From positions 1 through 5,511 of the forward strand of contig CADCPJ010000063.1 of the NCBI GenBank assembly GCA_902803245.1: 5,511 nt of DNA. Reading direction: 5' to 3'. Source of the stretch: an uncultured Lachnospiraceae bacterium (GTDB lineage: Bacteria; Bacillota; Clostridia; Lachnospirales; Lachnospiraceae). Each line of letters opens with the position of its first letter. The first letter of the stretch is position 1. The translations under genes and the position numbers were made by a program. The notes under the pieces are model-generated. The model worked only from the letters and a program-made list of their open reading frames with translations, did not search any database and had not been told where the DNA came from. Below are positions 1 to 5,314 of the stretch, one piece after another.

Positions 1-164
1 AACCAGTTCTCTGCCTGATTTTCACTCTGATTTCAGGGGTGCTGAATAGTTACAAATCGGGCTTATCACATGGTGCTCCCTGCGGGCGGGTGAAGAAATG
101 AAGGAGCCAAAAAGGGCAGCGGGCCATGGGCGGGCAGCAGACGGCGCCCTTATGGGAATGGGAC

Positions 165-193
165 TTTCAAAGTATTCGCCGGAATGGTAGAAT
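165..193 (+). promoter_or_regulatory. Putative promoter of the AraC-family regulator
   Basis: An extended -10 element is visible: TG at 185-186 followed by TAGAAT at 188-193, five of six matches to TATAAT. A weak -35-like TTTCAA (165-170) lies 17 bases upstream. Transcription would start near 200, leaving a leader of about 40 bases before the regulator's ATG. The -35 region sits inside a short perfect palindrome, ACTTTCAAAGT (163-173), which could be a repressor or autoregulation site. The call rests on motif matching alone. Confidence 0.4.
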
Positions 194-238
194 AGAAGGA
201 CATGAATCAGAACGGGGAACGCTGCAGGGCAAAAGAAC

Positions 239-1219
239 ATGAGTGAGAAGAAGTGGAAAGTTGAATTTCGCTATTACGAAAAGCCGGCCGTCGGCTACAT
301 TCTTCCGAAGCTCGGAGAAGGATGGCTGATTCATTACGGTGCCGACACGAAGGACACCCTGCACTATCACAACCTGTTTGAGTTTGGCTACTGCTACCAC
401 GGGAAGGGAAAACTCCTCATAGGGGACAAGGAGCACATCTACGGAGACGACTGCTTCACGGCCATTCCCCCGAATATCCCGCACACGACGGAGAGCGCCC
501 CCGGAGGCGTGTGCAAGTGGGAGTTCCTCTTCGTGGACCTGAACGGCTTCATAGAGCAGGAGATGGGGGGATTCCGCATGAGCGCGGAGGAGCTGCGGAG
601 GATCGTAAATGCGCACGGCACGATGAAGACGATGGAGCATCACCTGAAACTGGGTGCGCTCATCCGCCTTCTCATGGAGGAGTGCCGGGAGACGAACGCG
701 CACTATGAGGAGAGCCTGAAGGGCTACCTTCGTGCAGCCGTGATTGAACTCCTGAGGCTGAGCGAGGAGCGGGAGCTGCGCTTAAGAAGCACGAGGCACG
801 AAAAGTACATCGAGCAGGCGCTTGGCTATATCAGCAGACACTATCAGGAGGACCTCCGGATTGAGGACCTGGCCAGGGCGAGCGGCTTAAGTGAGAGCCA
901 TTTCCGGAGAGCCTTTGAGGAGAGCACCAACATGCGGCCCGTGGAGTACCTCAATATGGTGCGGATCGACGAAGCCTGCCGGCTTCTCTTAAAAGAGGAC
1001 CTGGCTATGACGGACGTGGGATACCGGGTCGGGTTCCAGACGGCGTCGAGCTTTAACCGGAATTTCAAGAGACTCACGGGGAGCACGCCGCTGCAGTGGA
1101 AGCTGAAAGCCATCCGGAGCGGGGAAGTCAGGCAAAACCTGCACGTTCCCGCGATGCGGGGATGGGAGGCGGAAGAATGGGCCGGGACGGACAATCCCAG
1201 AAAGCTGAAAACCGACTGA
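239..1219 (+). CDS. AraC-family transcriptional regulator, cupin sensor plus double HTH
   Basis: This 326-residue protein has the usual two-domain AraC/XylS layout. Residues about 38-100 form a cupin-like sugar-sensing domain: the stretch with HYHNLFEF (42-49), a glycine-rich turn and PPNIPH (77-82) is typical of the family's arm and jelly-roll region. Residues about 187-290 are the DNA-binding domain. Its first helix-turn-helix lies around 207-229 (IEDLARASGLSESHFRRAF). The second lies around 256-284, with the family signature VGFQTASSFNRNFKRLTGSTP. A hydrophilic tail of roughly 36 residues follows the usual end of the domain. ATG 239 is the first in-frame start after an in-frame TGA at 203; a weak AGGG (226-229) is its ribosome site. 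By family precedent it should bind DNA as a dimer and activate sugar genes when ligand is present. The adjacent transporter and beta-galactosidase genes are the obvious targets, which is inference. Family certain; ligand unknown. Confidence 0.95.
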   Translation: MSEKKWKVEFRYYEKPAVGYILPKLGEGWLIHYGADTKDTLHYHNLFEFGYCYHGKGKLLIGDKEHIYGDDCFTAIPPNIPHTTESAPGGVCKWEFLFVDLNGFIEQEMGGFRMSAEELRRIVNAHGTMKTMEHHLKLGALIRLLMEECRETNAHYEESLKGYLRAAVIELLRLSEERELRLRSTRHEKYIEQALGYISRHYQEDLRIEDLARASGLSESHFRRAFEESTNMRPVEYLNMVRIDEACRLLLKEDLAMTDVGYRVGFQTASSFNRNFKRLTGSTPLQWKLKAIRSGEVRQNLHVPAMRGWEAEEWAGTDNPRKLKTD

Positions 1220-1230
1220 GGACTCCCGAT

Positions 1231-1256
1231 GGCGGAAGCGGGACCGGCGGAAGCGG
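1231..1256 (+). repeat. Short GC-rich tandem repeat after the regulator gene
   Basis: The 11-mer GGCGGAAGCGG occurs at 1231-1241 and again at 1246-1256, a 15-bp period repeated twice in the spacer between the regulator and the next gene. A small GC hairpin follows (GGCGG 1255-1259, CCGCC 1264-1268, loop ACAG). No T-run follows it, so it is not a canonical terminator, and read-through from the regulator gene is plausible. Confidence 0.5.
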
Positions 1257-1312
1257 CGGACAGCCGCCCGGCAAGGAGCGGCGGAATAATACATACAGGT
1301 GGAGATGGACCG

Positions 1313-1819
1313 ATGCATCCGAAACTGACGATCTTTGTAAGCAGAAAGCGGAAGAGAGCCTCCGGGCTTTTGTCCGTTATCATGATAGTGTTTGCCGTGC
1401 TCTTCCTGCTCCTCGGCATTCTCTTTTCCAGAGGGTTTTTCCTCCCGTGCTTCCTGATGGCCGGGCTCTACTTTGCCTATGACCTCTTCTCGAGCCGGGA
1501 CTACGAGTACATTCTTGAGAACAACCTTCTTCAGATTGACCTGATCCGGGGAAAACGGCTCCGGACGACGCAGCACATCATTGACCTTCAGAACCTTGTG
1601 GTCGTCGCGCCGCACGATCACGAGGCGGTGGCGGATTACCGCCGCGGCGGGCCGAAGGGAAAGATCGCCAAGTACGACTACACGTCCTATGACGACGCCG
1701 TTCCCTATTACACGATGATCGCCTATGAGGAGAAGAAACCCGTAAAGCTCCTTCTGGACCTGAATGAGGAGTTCCTTCTCGCGCTGAAGAGCAGTTACCC
1801 GGAGAAAGTGTTTCGGTGA
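1313..1819 (+). CDS. Small membrane-anchored protein of unknown function (resembles DUF6106-type)
   Basis: This 168-residue protein starts with a basic stretch (RKRKR, residues 11-15). Two hydrophobic segments follow, about 18-39 and 41-58, probably forming a membrane hairpin. The rest is a soluble domain of about 110 residues, probably cytoplasmic by the positive-inside rule. That domain has alternating strand-like segments (YEYILENNLLQIDLIRGKR at 65-82, NLVVVAP at 94-100) and a final helix (NEEFLLALKSSYPEKVF, 151-167), suggesting a PH-like fold. From memory the pattern matches a Lachnospiraceae family of unknown function; I could not search this. ATG 1313 is chosen because GGTGGAG ends 8 bases upstream. 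An in-frame ATG at 1229 also has a GAGGA site, but the extra 28 residues are low-complexity and partly encoded by the tandem repeat. The gene lies 93 bases after the regulator with no clear terminator between, so the two may be cotranscribed. A terminator lies downstream. Confidence 0.8.
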   Translation: MHPKLTIFVSRKRKRASGLLSVIMIVFAVLFLLLGILFSRGFFLPCFLMAGLYFAYDLFSSRDYEYILENNLLQIDLIRGKRLRTTQHIIDLQNLVVVAPHDHEAVADYRRGGPKGKIAKYDYTSYDDAVPYYTMIAYEEKKPVKLLLDLNEEFLLALKSSYPEKVFR

Positions 1820-1823
1820 TGAT

Positions 1824-1852
1824 CGAAAATGCATGTTTTTCAGGCGAAAATG
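1824..1852 (+). promoter_or_regulatory. Candidate AraC-type operator: two CGAAAATG boxes 21 bp apart
   Basis: CGAAAATG occurs at 1824-1831 and again, identical and in the same orientation, at 1845-1852. The 21-bp centre distance is two helical turns, the spacing of AraC araI1/araI2 half-sites and common in the family. With 17-bp half-sites the second would cover 1845-1861, over the -35 region of the proposed operon promoter, the usual arrangement for class II activation. The second box is also part of a short dyad (TTTTC 1837-1841, GAAAA 1846-1850). Binding by the regulator encoded at 239-1219 is inferred. Confidence 0.45.
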
Positions 1853-1854
1853 AT

Positions 1855-1883
1855 AACAAATTGTAGTACGTTGTTGGTAGGAT
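1855..1883 (+). promoter_or_regulatory. Candidate activator-dependent promoter of the transporter operon
   Basis: An extended -10 (TG at 1875-1876, TAGGAT at 1878-1883, four of six matches) lies 17 bases downstream of position 1860. The expected -35 hexamer (1855-1860, AACAAA) is very poor. A weak -35 next to an activator site is typical of AraC-controlled promoters. Transcription would begin near 1890, giving a leader of about 65 bases. The -10 lies in the 5' arm of the terminator, so transcripts starting here would lack that arm and could not form the hairpin. No better promoter was found between 1820 and 1956. Confidence 0.35.
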
Positions 1884-1916
1884 TGCTACAGACACAGCAG
1901 TTCTGCCATTTTTTTT
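1875..1916 (+). terminator. Intrinsic terminator between the membrane-protein gene and the transporter operon
   Basis: Positions 1875-1887 (TGGTAGGATTGCT) pair without bulges with 1896-1908 (AGCAGTTCTGCCA): 13 pairs, three of them G-U, closing an 8-base loop. Eight consecutive T residues (1909-1916) follow directly. This is a textbook Rho-independent terminator for transcription arriving from the upstream genes. It sits only 40 bases before the binding-protein gene, so it either insulates that operon or acts as a leader attenuator. An alternative pairing of 1861-1868 with 1884-1891 would compete with the top of the stem. Confidence 0.8.
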
Positions 1917-1956
1917 GAGCGGATTGCACAACTCGCTTTATAGGAGGATGATAGGT

Positions 1957-3258
1957 ATGAAGAAAAAAATGATGTCAGTAGTACTGACCGGCGCAATGGC
2001 AGTTTCCATGCTCGCTTCGGCAGCTCCGGCTATGGCCGCTGAGGGCTCCGCAACCGGCGATCACACACTGTCCGTGTATGCATGGGACGCAAACTTCAAC
2101 ATTCCGGCTTTAAAAGCTGCTGAGGCTGACTACAAGGCCAATGTGGATCCGGATTTCGTTCTCAATATCATCGAGCAGTCCGGCTCCAGCGACGTCGAGA
2201 ACGCTGTGACACTGGCAGCTTCCGCCGGCGACTACAGCCAGCTTCCTGACATCGTCCTCTTCCAGGATCACTACATCCAGCGCTACGTCAACGACTATCC
2301 TGATGCATGGGTTGCCCTTGACGACATCGACATCGACTGGAGCGACTTCGGAGAAGAGAAGCTCTCCTACTCCACGATTGACGGCGCTCACTACGGCGTG
2401 CCGGTAGACAACGGCACCGCGATCTTCGCTTACAGGGTTGACCTCCTCGAGGAGTGCGGCTACACGCTCGACGACGTGACGGGCATCTCCTGGGACGAGT
2501 TCATCGAGATCGGCAAGAATGTCTATGAGAAGACCGGCAAGTACCTCCTCTCCATGGACGGCAGCGGCAACGACCTTCCCTATATGCTCCTTCAGGCGGA
2601 AGGTGTCTCCCAGTTCAAGGACGGCGAGCCCTACATCACGGAAAATGAGACGATGGTCCAGATCATCACAAAGATCGTCGAGATGATCCAGAACAACGTC
2701 CTTTACCTCGGCAATGACTGGTCCGACTACACAGACCAGACGATCGTCGGCGACATGGTGGCAGGCGTCATGAACGGCAACTGGATCATCCCGACCATCG
2801 AGCAGGTCGCTGAGAACAGCGGAAAGTGGGAGATCACAACCCTTCCGACGCTTGAAGGCGGCGGAAAGGAAGGCTACGCTGCAAACGGCGGCTCCTCCCT
2901 CTACATCACAGGCAACTGCCAGAACGTCGACCTCGCGAAGGACTTCCTCGCTAAGACATTCGGCGGCTCCACTGAGACTTACGATGCAGCCCTTACAGAC
3001 GGCGGCGTGATCACCTGCTGCGTATCCGCAGGCCAGTCCGACGTCTACAACGCAGGTGTTGAGTACTTCAACGGCCAGCCGATTTACGCCACAATCGTTG
3101 AGATGGGCTCTCACGTCATCCCGGTTGAGCAGAACGACTATCACTATCCTTGCCGCACATACATCGGCACTGCAATCCAGCAGATCCTTGAAGGCGCAGA
3201 CGTTGAGAGCGCCCTCGCGGATGCCGAGTCTCAGCTGAGATTCGACATGGGCCTGTAA
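1957..3258 (+). CDS. Carbohydrate ABC transporter substrate-binding protein (family 1)
   Basis: This 433-residue protein is the extracellular sugar receptor of a CUT1-type ABC importer, delivering substrate to the two permeases encoded downstream. A signal peptide is clear: MKKK, a hydrophobic core (about 7-23) and an AMA-AEG cleavage site after residue 27. Unlike most Gram-positive binding proteins it has no lipobox cysteine; the first Cys is residue 167. Family features include SVYAWDANF (39-47), the LPDIVLFQD stretch (96-104), YGVPVDNGT (146-154), NGNWIIP (273-279) and GYAANGGSSLYI (307-318), which fit a two-lobed maltose-binding-protein-like fold. Five cysteines occur (167, 321, 354, 355, 399), including a CC pair. 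ATG 1957 is preferred over ATG 1948 and over an upstream in-frame start at 1915 because AGGAGG (1942-1947) lies 9 bases before it. Context points to lactose or another beta-galactoside as substrate, which is inferred. Confidence 0.95.
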   Translation: MKKKMMSVVLTGAMAVSMLASAAPAMAAEGSATGDHTLSVYAWDANFNIPALKAAEADYKANVDPDFVLNIIEQSGSSDVENAVTLAASAGDYSQLPDIVLFQDHYIQRYVNDYPDAWVALDDIDIDWSDFGEEKLSYSTIDGAHYGVPVDNGTAIFAYRVDLLEECGYTLDDVTGISWDEFIEIGKNVYEKTGKYLLSMDGSGNDLPYMLLQAEGVSQFKDGEPYITENETMVQIITKIVEMIQNNVLYLGNDWSDYTDQTIVGDMVAGVMNGNWIIPTIEQVAENSGKWEITTLPTLEGGGKEGYAANGGSSLYITGNCQNVDLAKDFLAKTFGGSTETYDAALTDGGVITCCVSAGQSDVYNAGVEYFNGQPIYATIVEMGSHVIPVEQNDYHYPCRTYIGTAIQQILEGADVESALADAESQLRFDMGL

Positions 3259-3298
3259 TTGACGGGTTTCCATCCATCGATAACAGCAGCGCTTTTCA

Positions 3299-3335
3299 AA
3301 GAGACGGGGAACGGGTTTTCCGTTTCCCGTCTCTT
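3299..3335 (+). promoter_or_regulatory. Strong stem-loop after the binding-protein gene
   Basis: Positions 3299-3314 pair with 3320-3335 to form a 16-bp stem with one G-U pair and a 5-base loop (GTTTT), 40 bases after the binding-protein stop codon. No T-run follows (next bases GCACTCC), so it is not a canonical terminator. A stable hairpin here resembles the situation between malE and malF, where 3' structures protect the upstream mRNA and leave the binding protein more abundant than the permeases. Partial termination is the alternative. Confidence 0.7.
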
Positions 3336-3396
3336 GCACTCCATCGCTCCAAAACTGGAGTAAAAACGGGATGCCCTGCCGCAAAGTCCCGGCGGA

Positions 3397-3411
3397 TCAT
3401 TTCGCAAATGA
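3397..3411. repeat. Short perfect palindrome in the binding protein-permease spacer
   Basis: TCATTT-CGC-AAATGA is a perfect 6-bp inverted repeat around a 3-base centre. It lies in the 237-base spacer 3259-3495, which otherwise holds the large stem-loop, a small CTCCA/TGGAG hairpin (3347-3360), and the permease ribosome site. I find no credible gene in this spacer. A protein-binding site is possible but unsupported; this may be chance. Confidence 0.3.
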
Positions 3412-3495
3412 CTGAAATTGACGGGAAGGCTGCATGCGCTTCGCGAAAGAGGCGGAAAAGAGCAGTTTATCCCCTGAGGGAGGCATGGATAATCT

Positions 3496-4392
3496 ATGAA
3501 CAAAAAGAAAATGGGTCTGGTGGCGAAGCAGAATCTGGCCGGCTGGGTATTCCTGGCGCCCGCGTCATTTATGATCTTCGTCATGAGCTTCTACCCGATG
3601 GTACAAGCTTTCATCACGTCCTTTAAGACCGGTTCGAGTGCGAACATGCAGTGGTCCAATCCACTGACCTACAACTATACGCGTATGTTCCAGGACAAGC
3701 TCTTCATGACGTCCGTGGGAAACACGTTCCTGTATCTCATCATCCAGGTTCCGATCATGCTGGTCCTCGCGATTCTTCTGGCCCAGCTCTTAAATAACAG
3801 GGACCTGAAGTTCAAGGGCCTCTTCCGCACCTGCGTCTTTCTGCCCTGCGCGACGGCGCTCGTGTCTTACGCCCTGATCTTCAAATCTCTCTTCGCAACC
3901 CAGGGCCTCATCAACTCCGCGCTCGTGTCTTTGGGCATTTTCAAGGAGAACTTCAACTGCCTCGGCACGGCGTGGAGCGCGAAGATGGTCATCATCATCG
4001 CCCTCATCTGGAGATGGACCGGATACAACATGGTATTCTACCTTGCCGGACTTCAGAACATCGAGTACTCCGTCTACGAGGCAGCCAAGATCGACGGCGC
4101 GAACGGCTGGAAGACTTTCTGGAAGATCACCGTTCCGCTTCTCCGCCCGGTCATCATCATGACCTTCATCATGTCCATCAACGGCACGCTGCAGCTCTTC
4201 GACGAGTCCGTGAACCTGACCAAGGGCGGCCCGGCCAACGCCACGATCACGATGTCCCACTATATCTACAACAACTCCTTCGGAACGGGCGTCGCCAACT
4301 TCGGCTATGCATCGGCCATGGCGTTCTTCGTATTCATCCTCGTCGCTGTCCTTGCAGTGATCAATCTGAAAGTAGGTGATACACGTGACTGA
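3496..4392 (+). CDS. lacF: ABC sugar permease, LacF/MalF-like (CUT1)
   Basis: This 298-residue inner-membrane protein is one half of the translocation channel. Six hydrophobic segments are visible, at about 14-40, 78-99, 109-132, 162-184, 214-233 and 267-290. Between the fourth and fifth is the cytoplasmic EAA loop that docks to the ATPase: EAAKIDGANGWKTFWKITVP (195-214), with the invariant Gly at 201. The stretch GTLQLFDESVNLTKGGPANA (230-249) and the preceding GYNMVFYLAGLQNIE (176-190) are very like LacF-type lactose permeases. ATG 3496 is the first possible start in this frame, since TAA occurs at 3490. Its ribosome site GAGGGAGG (3476-3483) is strong but 12 bases away, slightly long. The gene is complete, of normal length, and its 3' end overlaps the next permease by 8 bases, implying coupled translation. 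The class is certain; lactose specificity is inferred from similarity and the adjacent lacZ. Confidence 0.93.
   Translation: MNKKKMGLVAKQNLAGWVFLAPASFMIFVMSFYPMVQAFITSFKTGSSANMQWSNPLTYNYTRMFQDKLFMTSVGNTFLYLIIQVPIMLVLAILLAQLLNNRDLKFKGLFRTCVFLPCATALVSYALIFKSLFATQGLINSALVSLGIFKENFNCLGTAWSAKMVIIIALIWRWTGYNMVFYLAGLQNIEYSVYEAAKIDGANGWKTFWKITVPLLRPVIIMTFIMSINGTLQLFDESVNLTKGGPANATITMSHYIYNNSFGTGVANFGYASAMAFFVFILVAVLAVINLKVGDTRD
4370..4380 (+). promoter_or_regulatory. Ribosome binding site fixing the GTG start of the second permease
   Basis: AAGTAGGTGAT matches AAGGAGGTGAT, the complement of the 16S rRNA 3' end, at 10 of 11 positions. It places the ribosome on GTG 4385. The alternative in-frame GTG at 4376 lies inside this site and so cannot be the start. 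The site is embedded in the last codons of the preceding permease. Confidence 0.7.
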
Positions 4393-5215
4393 GAAGAGAA
4401 ATAAATCCGCAATTCAGAGACGTCTCATTCCGAGCTACATCTTCCTCATTATCTGGTCGCTGTTCTCCGTGTTCCCGCTGTACTGGATGATCACGGCGGC
4501 GACAAATGACACGGTGGAAGTGGCCCGGGGCAAGATCATCTTCGGAACAAAAGCAGTAGAAAATTTCACGAAACTGATTCACAGCCAGAACCTCTGGGGC
4601 GCCATGTGGAACTCCTTCCTCTATGCCATCGTCCAGACCGTGATCTGCCTGCTCATCTGCTCGCTCGCGGGCTACGGCTTCGAGCTCTATCACGACAGGG
4701 GCAAGGACGCCCTCTTCGGCATCCTGCTTCTCGCCATGATGGTTCCTGGCGTTGCCACGATGATCCCGCTCTTTAAGATGATCGCCGGCATGAAGCTGCT
4801 GAACTCCGTCTGGGGCTTCATCCTGCCTGCGATTGCCACGCCGTTTATGATTATGATGTTCCGGCAGAACTCGAGAAACTTCCCGGTCGACATCATGGAG
4901 GCGGCCCGGATCGACGGCCTCAACGAGTTCCAGATTTTCTTCCGGATGTATATGCCGGTCATGAAGTCCACCTATGCGGCTGCGGCCGTCATCGTCTTCA
5001 TGAACGCATGGAACTCCTATCTGTGGCCGAAGGTCGTCATGACCGACACGAAGGCCCAGACGATGCCGATGCTGATCGCGAACATCGCCTCGGGCTACAC
5101 CATCGACTACGGCATGATGATGATGGGCGTTCTCTTCTGCTCACTGCCGACGATGATCATTTTCTTCGTGCTTCAGAAGCAGTTCACGGAAGGCATCACG
5201 GGATCTGTCAAATGA
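4385..5215 (+). CDS. lacG: ABC sugar permease, LacG/AraQ/MalG-like (CUT1)
   Basis: This 276-residue protein is the partner permease completing the channel. Six hydrophobic segments lie at about 16-38, 77-99, 108-130, 141-160, 196-216 and 243-264. The EAA loop is clear: EAARIDGLNEFQIFFRMYMP (172-191), with Gly at 178. The NAWNSYLWP motif (208-215) and the C-terminal QKQFTEGITGSVK are typical of LacG/AraQ-type permeases. It starts with GTG inside the end of lacF, with an 8-base overlap and a near-perfect ribosome site, a configuration that usually gives one-to-one permease synthesis. No nucleotide-binding subunit follows; the next gene is an enzyme. Many Firmicute CUT1 importers use a shared MsmX/UgpC-type ATPase encoded elsewhere, and that is the likely case here. 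The gene is intact and of normal length. Confidence 0.93.
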   Translation: MTEKRNKSAIQRRLIPSYIFLIIWSLFSVFPLYWMITAATNDTVEVARGKIIFGTKAVENFTKLIHSQNLWGAMWNSFLYAIVQTVICLLICSLAGYGFELYHDRGKDALFGILLLAMMVPGVATMIPLFKMIAGMKLLNSVWGFILPAIATPFMIMMFRQNSRNFPVDIMEAARIDGLNEFQIFFRMYMPVMKSTYAAAAVIVFMNAWNSYLWPKVVMTDTKAQTMPMLIANIASGYTIDYGMMMMGVLFCSLPTMIIFFVLQKQFTEGITGSVK

Positions 5216-5254
5216 TTTCCGGATCCTTCCTTTATGCGGATCGTATTACAAAAC

Positions 5255-5283
5255 GTGACAATGGGGACTGTCCCCATTGTCAC
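5255..5283. repeat. Perfect 29-base palindrome between lacG and lacZ (REP-like)
   Basis: The left arm GTGACAATGGGGAC (5255-5268) and right arm GTCCCCATTGTCAC (5270-5283) are exact reverse complements around a single T. In RNA this would be a very stable hairpin with a small loop. The bases after it (ATTCTTAAG) contain no U-tract, so it is not a classical terminator. GGGGAC/GTCCCC palindromes of this sort recall, from memory, dispersed REP elements linked to Y1 (RAYT) transposases in Firmicutes. Alternatives are an mRNA-processing hairpin or a protein-binding dyad. Confidence 0.75.
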
Positions 5284-5314
5284 ATTCTTAAGTTAGTATG
5301 AGTGAGGTGTCCCC

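Noticed and set aside
22..240. A 72-codon open frame on the minus strand over the region upstream of the regulator.
   Set aside because: No convincing ribosome site, no recognisable family, atypical composition, and it overlaps the regulator's promoter.
202..246. A 14-codon reading frame (ATG 202 to TGA 244) preceded by AGAAGGA and overlapping the regulator's start, a possible leader peptide.
   Set aside because: The best promoter (-10 at 188-193) would start transcription near 200, leaving its ribosome site outside the mRNA. The peptide has no attenuation-like codon runs.
1229..1312. N-terminal extension of the membrane protein from ATG 1229.
   Set aside because: The 28 added residues are low-complexity and partly encoded by the 15-bp tandem repeat, while ATG 1313 has an ideal GGTGGAG site and gives the expected basic N-terminus before the membrane segment.
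989..1834. Long minus-strand open frame spanning the regulator and the membrane-protein gene.
   Set aside because: It crosses two well-supported genes and the spacer between them, and the translation is arginine-rich low-quality sequence typical of antisense frames.
1915..1942. A promoter with -35 TTGAGC (1915-1920) and -10 TTTATA (1937-1942) before the binding-protein gene.
   Set aside because: Transcription would start near 1949, downstream of the AGGAGG ribosome site at 1942-1947, so the mRNA could not be translated normally.
1820..1956. A CcpA catabolite-repression (cre) site in the operon promoter region.
   Set aside because: No stretch approaches the TGWAANCGNTNWCA consensus; TTTTC-AGGC-GAAAA is a dyad but lacks the conserved TG/CA ends and central CG.
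2110..3384. A 424-codon open frame on the minus strand, antisense to the binding-protein gene.
   Set aside because: It is a shadow of the GC-biased codons of the real gene. Its translation is V/D/A-rich with no family features, and the sense frame has a clear signal peptide and binding-protein motifs.
3408..3626. A 72-codon frame beginning in the spacer before the first permease.
   Set aside because: No ribosome site precedes ATG 3408, and most of it is the out-of-frame start of the permease gene.
5255..5306. A promoter for lacZ using GTGACA or TTGTCA from the palindrome as -35.
   Set aside because: No acceptable -10 lies 16-18 bases downstream of either hexamer. The -35-like match is simply part of the dyad.
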